Shown piece after piece: positions 63,281-64,000 of a stretch of DNA of 64,000 nucleotides (its first letter is position 1; each line of letters opens with the position of its first letter). The stretch spans positions 1,116,001-1,180,000 of the forward strand of contig NZ_JQMX01000001.1 in assembly GCF_000744945.1 (NCBI RefSeq), written 5' to 3'. Made by a program: the position numbers and the translations under genes. The notes under the pieces are model-generated. The model searched no databases and was not told the origin of the DNA. It saw nothing but the letters and a program-made list of their open reading frames with translations. Source of the stretch: Carnobacterium maltaromaticum DSM 20342 (GTDB lineage Bacteria > Bacillota > Bacilli > Lactobacillales > Carnobacteriaceae).

Positions 63281-64000
63281 CTATGCATTCATTGCCATTT
63301 TTTCATTTAATCTTCTTATTAAAGGAACTAGCCATGAACTCAAATCTGGTAATGGATACCCTAATTCACTCATTTTTTGGCAATCAAGATACCAATCTTT
63401 TTCAACACTAAATGGCGACTGATTTTCATCTTGGTCTGATTCAATCACTAATGGCTCAACCTTAACCACTTCTTCAATCCAATTCATTAAATTATTCATA
63501 GAGATGATTTCTTTTGAACTTGCATTAATAATCCCTTTGAAATTTATGTCGATTAACCAAAGCATCACTTTAGCCACTTCGCTTCCTTTGATAAAACTCA
63601 TTTGTGCCGATAAATCACGAACTAAAATCGTCTCTTCATTTCTTATTTTCCGAATATAATAATGCAGTCGTTCAGTATAATCGTCATCATCTAACACAAT
63701 AGGAATTCGTAAAATAGCCACTGGAAAATCACTTGCTGCTACAAAGGTAGCTTCAGCTTGACGCTTCCCTTCAGAATAATTCAGTTCACTAGCAGGATCA
63801 ATTATGAAGGTGTCTGGTCTAAAATCAGTCTCACTAAAGCCAATTTGTTCCCCTTCATATACTGATAATGAGGAAGTGAAAATATATTGTCCAACTTTCC
63901 CAGTTAAATAATCAATCGCAATTTGCGCTTCTTCTTTTGTATAGCAAATATTATCAATTACCACATCCCAATAGCTCTGACTAATTTCTTGCCAGCCACT
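63281..64000 (-). CDS. NAD-dependent epimerase/dehydratase-family protein, N-terminus beyond the window
   Basis: The reading frame is open to the right edge (the first in-frame GTG at 63964 is not the likely start). The 239 visible codons contain SSLSVYEGEQ and SEGKRQAEA (the YxxxK-like region where Tyr and Lys are expected), LRIPIVLDDD and a C-terminal domain, typical of extended short-chain dehydrogenases. The glycine-rich NAD-binding start must lie outside. It may be an NAD-dependent epimerase or reductase; substrate unknown. It is upstream of the rlmA-like gene. Confidence 0.85.
   Translation of the reverse strand, partial: SGWQEISQSYWDVVIDNICYTKEEAQIAIDYLTGKVGQYIFTSSLSVYEGEQIGFSETDFRPDTFIIDPASELNYSEGKRQAEATFVAASDFPVAILRIPIVLDDDDYTERLHYYIRKIRNEETILVRDLSAQMSFIKGSEVAKVMLWLIDINFKGIINASSKEIISMNNLMNWIEEVVKVEPLVIESDQDENQSPFSVEKDWYLDCQKMSELGYPLPDLSSWLVPLIRRLNEKMAMNA

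Noticed and set aside
1..64000. CRISPR arrays, rRNA or tRNA genes
   Set aside because: No regularly spaced short repeats and no tRNA or rRNA sequences were noticed on reading either strand.

Overview
The window is low-GC Gram-positive chromosome. The gene order matches the Bacillus/Enterococcus pattern (infC-rpmI-rplT; nrdR-dnaB-dnaI; murC next to sftA and the ytp genes; ecsAB-hit-yhaH-prsA-yhaM-yhaN-yhaO-yheA-pbp). T-box leaders, PrsA lipoproteins, an LPXTG protein and protein similarity point to Lactobacillales, most likely a Carnobacterium or close relative. The genus is an inference from family resemblance, not from a search.

Layout. 1-5000 is the right end of a decaying integrated element: an open, unrecognised gene of at least 907 codons that runs off the left edge, a small membrane protein, a gene fragment, a pair of 25-base inverted repeats and a tyrosine integrase with four frameshifts and a nonsense codon. 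The integrase 3' end overlaps the terminator of the rplT operon. 5000-18000 is translation and replication core: infC operon with L20-type leader, a peptidoglycan deacetylase, thrS with T-box, dnaI/dnaB/nrdR, coaE, mutM, polA. 18000-28900 holds an acetyltransferase, a MaoC-like protein, murC, the soluble DNA translocase sftA, ytpR, a Usp protein, ytpP, an M42 aminopeptidase, a PepSY protein, trmB and a ytmP-like kinase. 29000-45000 holds an MFS exporter, dat, ecsAB, hit, two tandem prsA genes, yhaM/N/O, a YlbF-family gene and a class A PBP. 45000-54000 holds a CNNM/CorC-type membrane protein, an aldo-keto reductase, a phosphohexomutase, divergent argR/argS (argS with T-box), and a frameshifted LRR-MucBP-LPXTG surface protein. 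54000-64000 holds a three-gene VTC polyphosphate-polymerase/DUF4956/DUF4353 operon, a purine permease, a TraX-family protein, trmL, queG, an rlmA-like methyltransferase and a partial epimerase.

Most interesting unexplained structure: (1) five copies of a roughly 120-base intergenic repeat (two tandem pairs and a single copy) whose ends and inner hairpin show compensatory base changes, so the fold itself appears conserved; (2) a probable small RNA upstream of queG with a consensus promoter, three consecutive hairpins and a U-run, plus cre-like and direct-repeat sites upstream; (3) the VTC/DUF4956/DUF4353 operon preceded by 11-base-spaced TTCACAT repeats resembling a PhoP-type box; (4) the unrecognised large protein at the left edge; (5) a hairpin lying exactly between a strong ribosome binding site and the GTG start of the CNNM gene.
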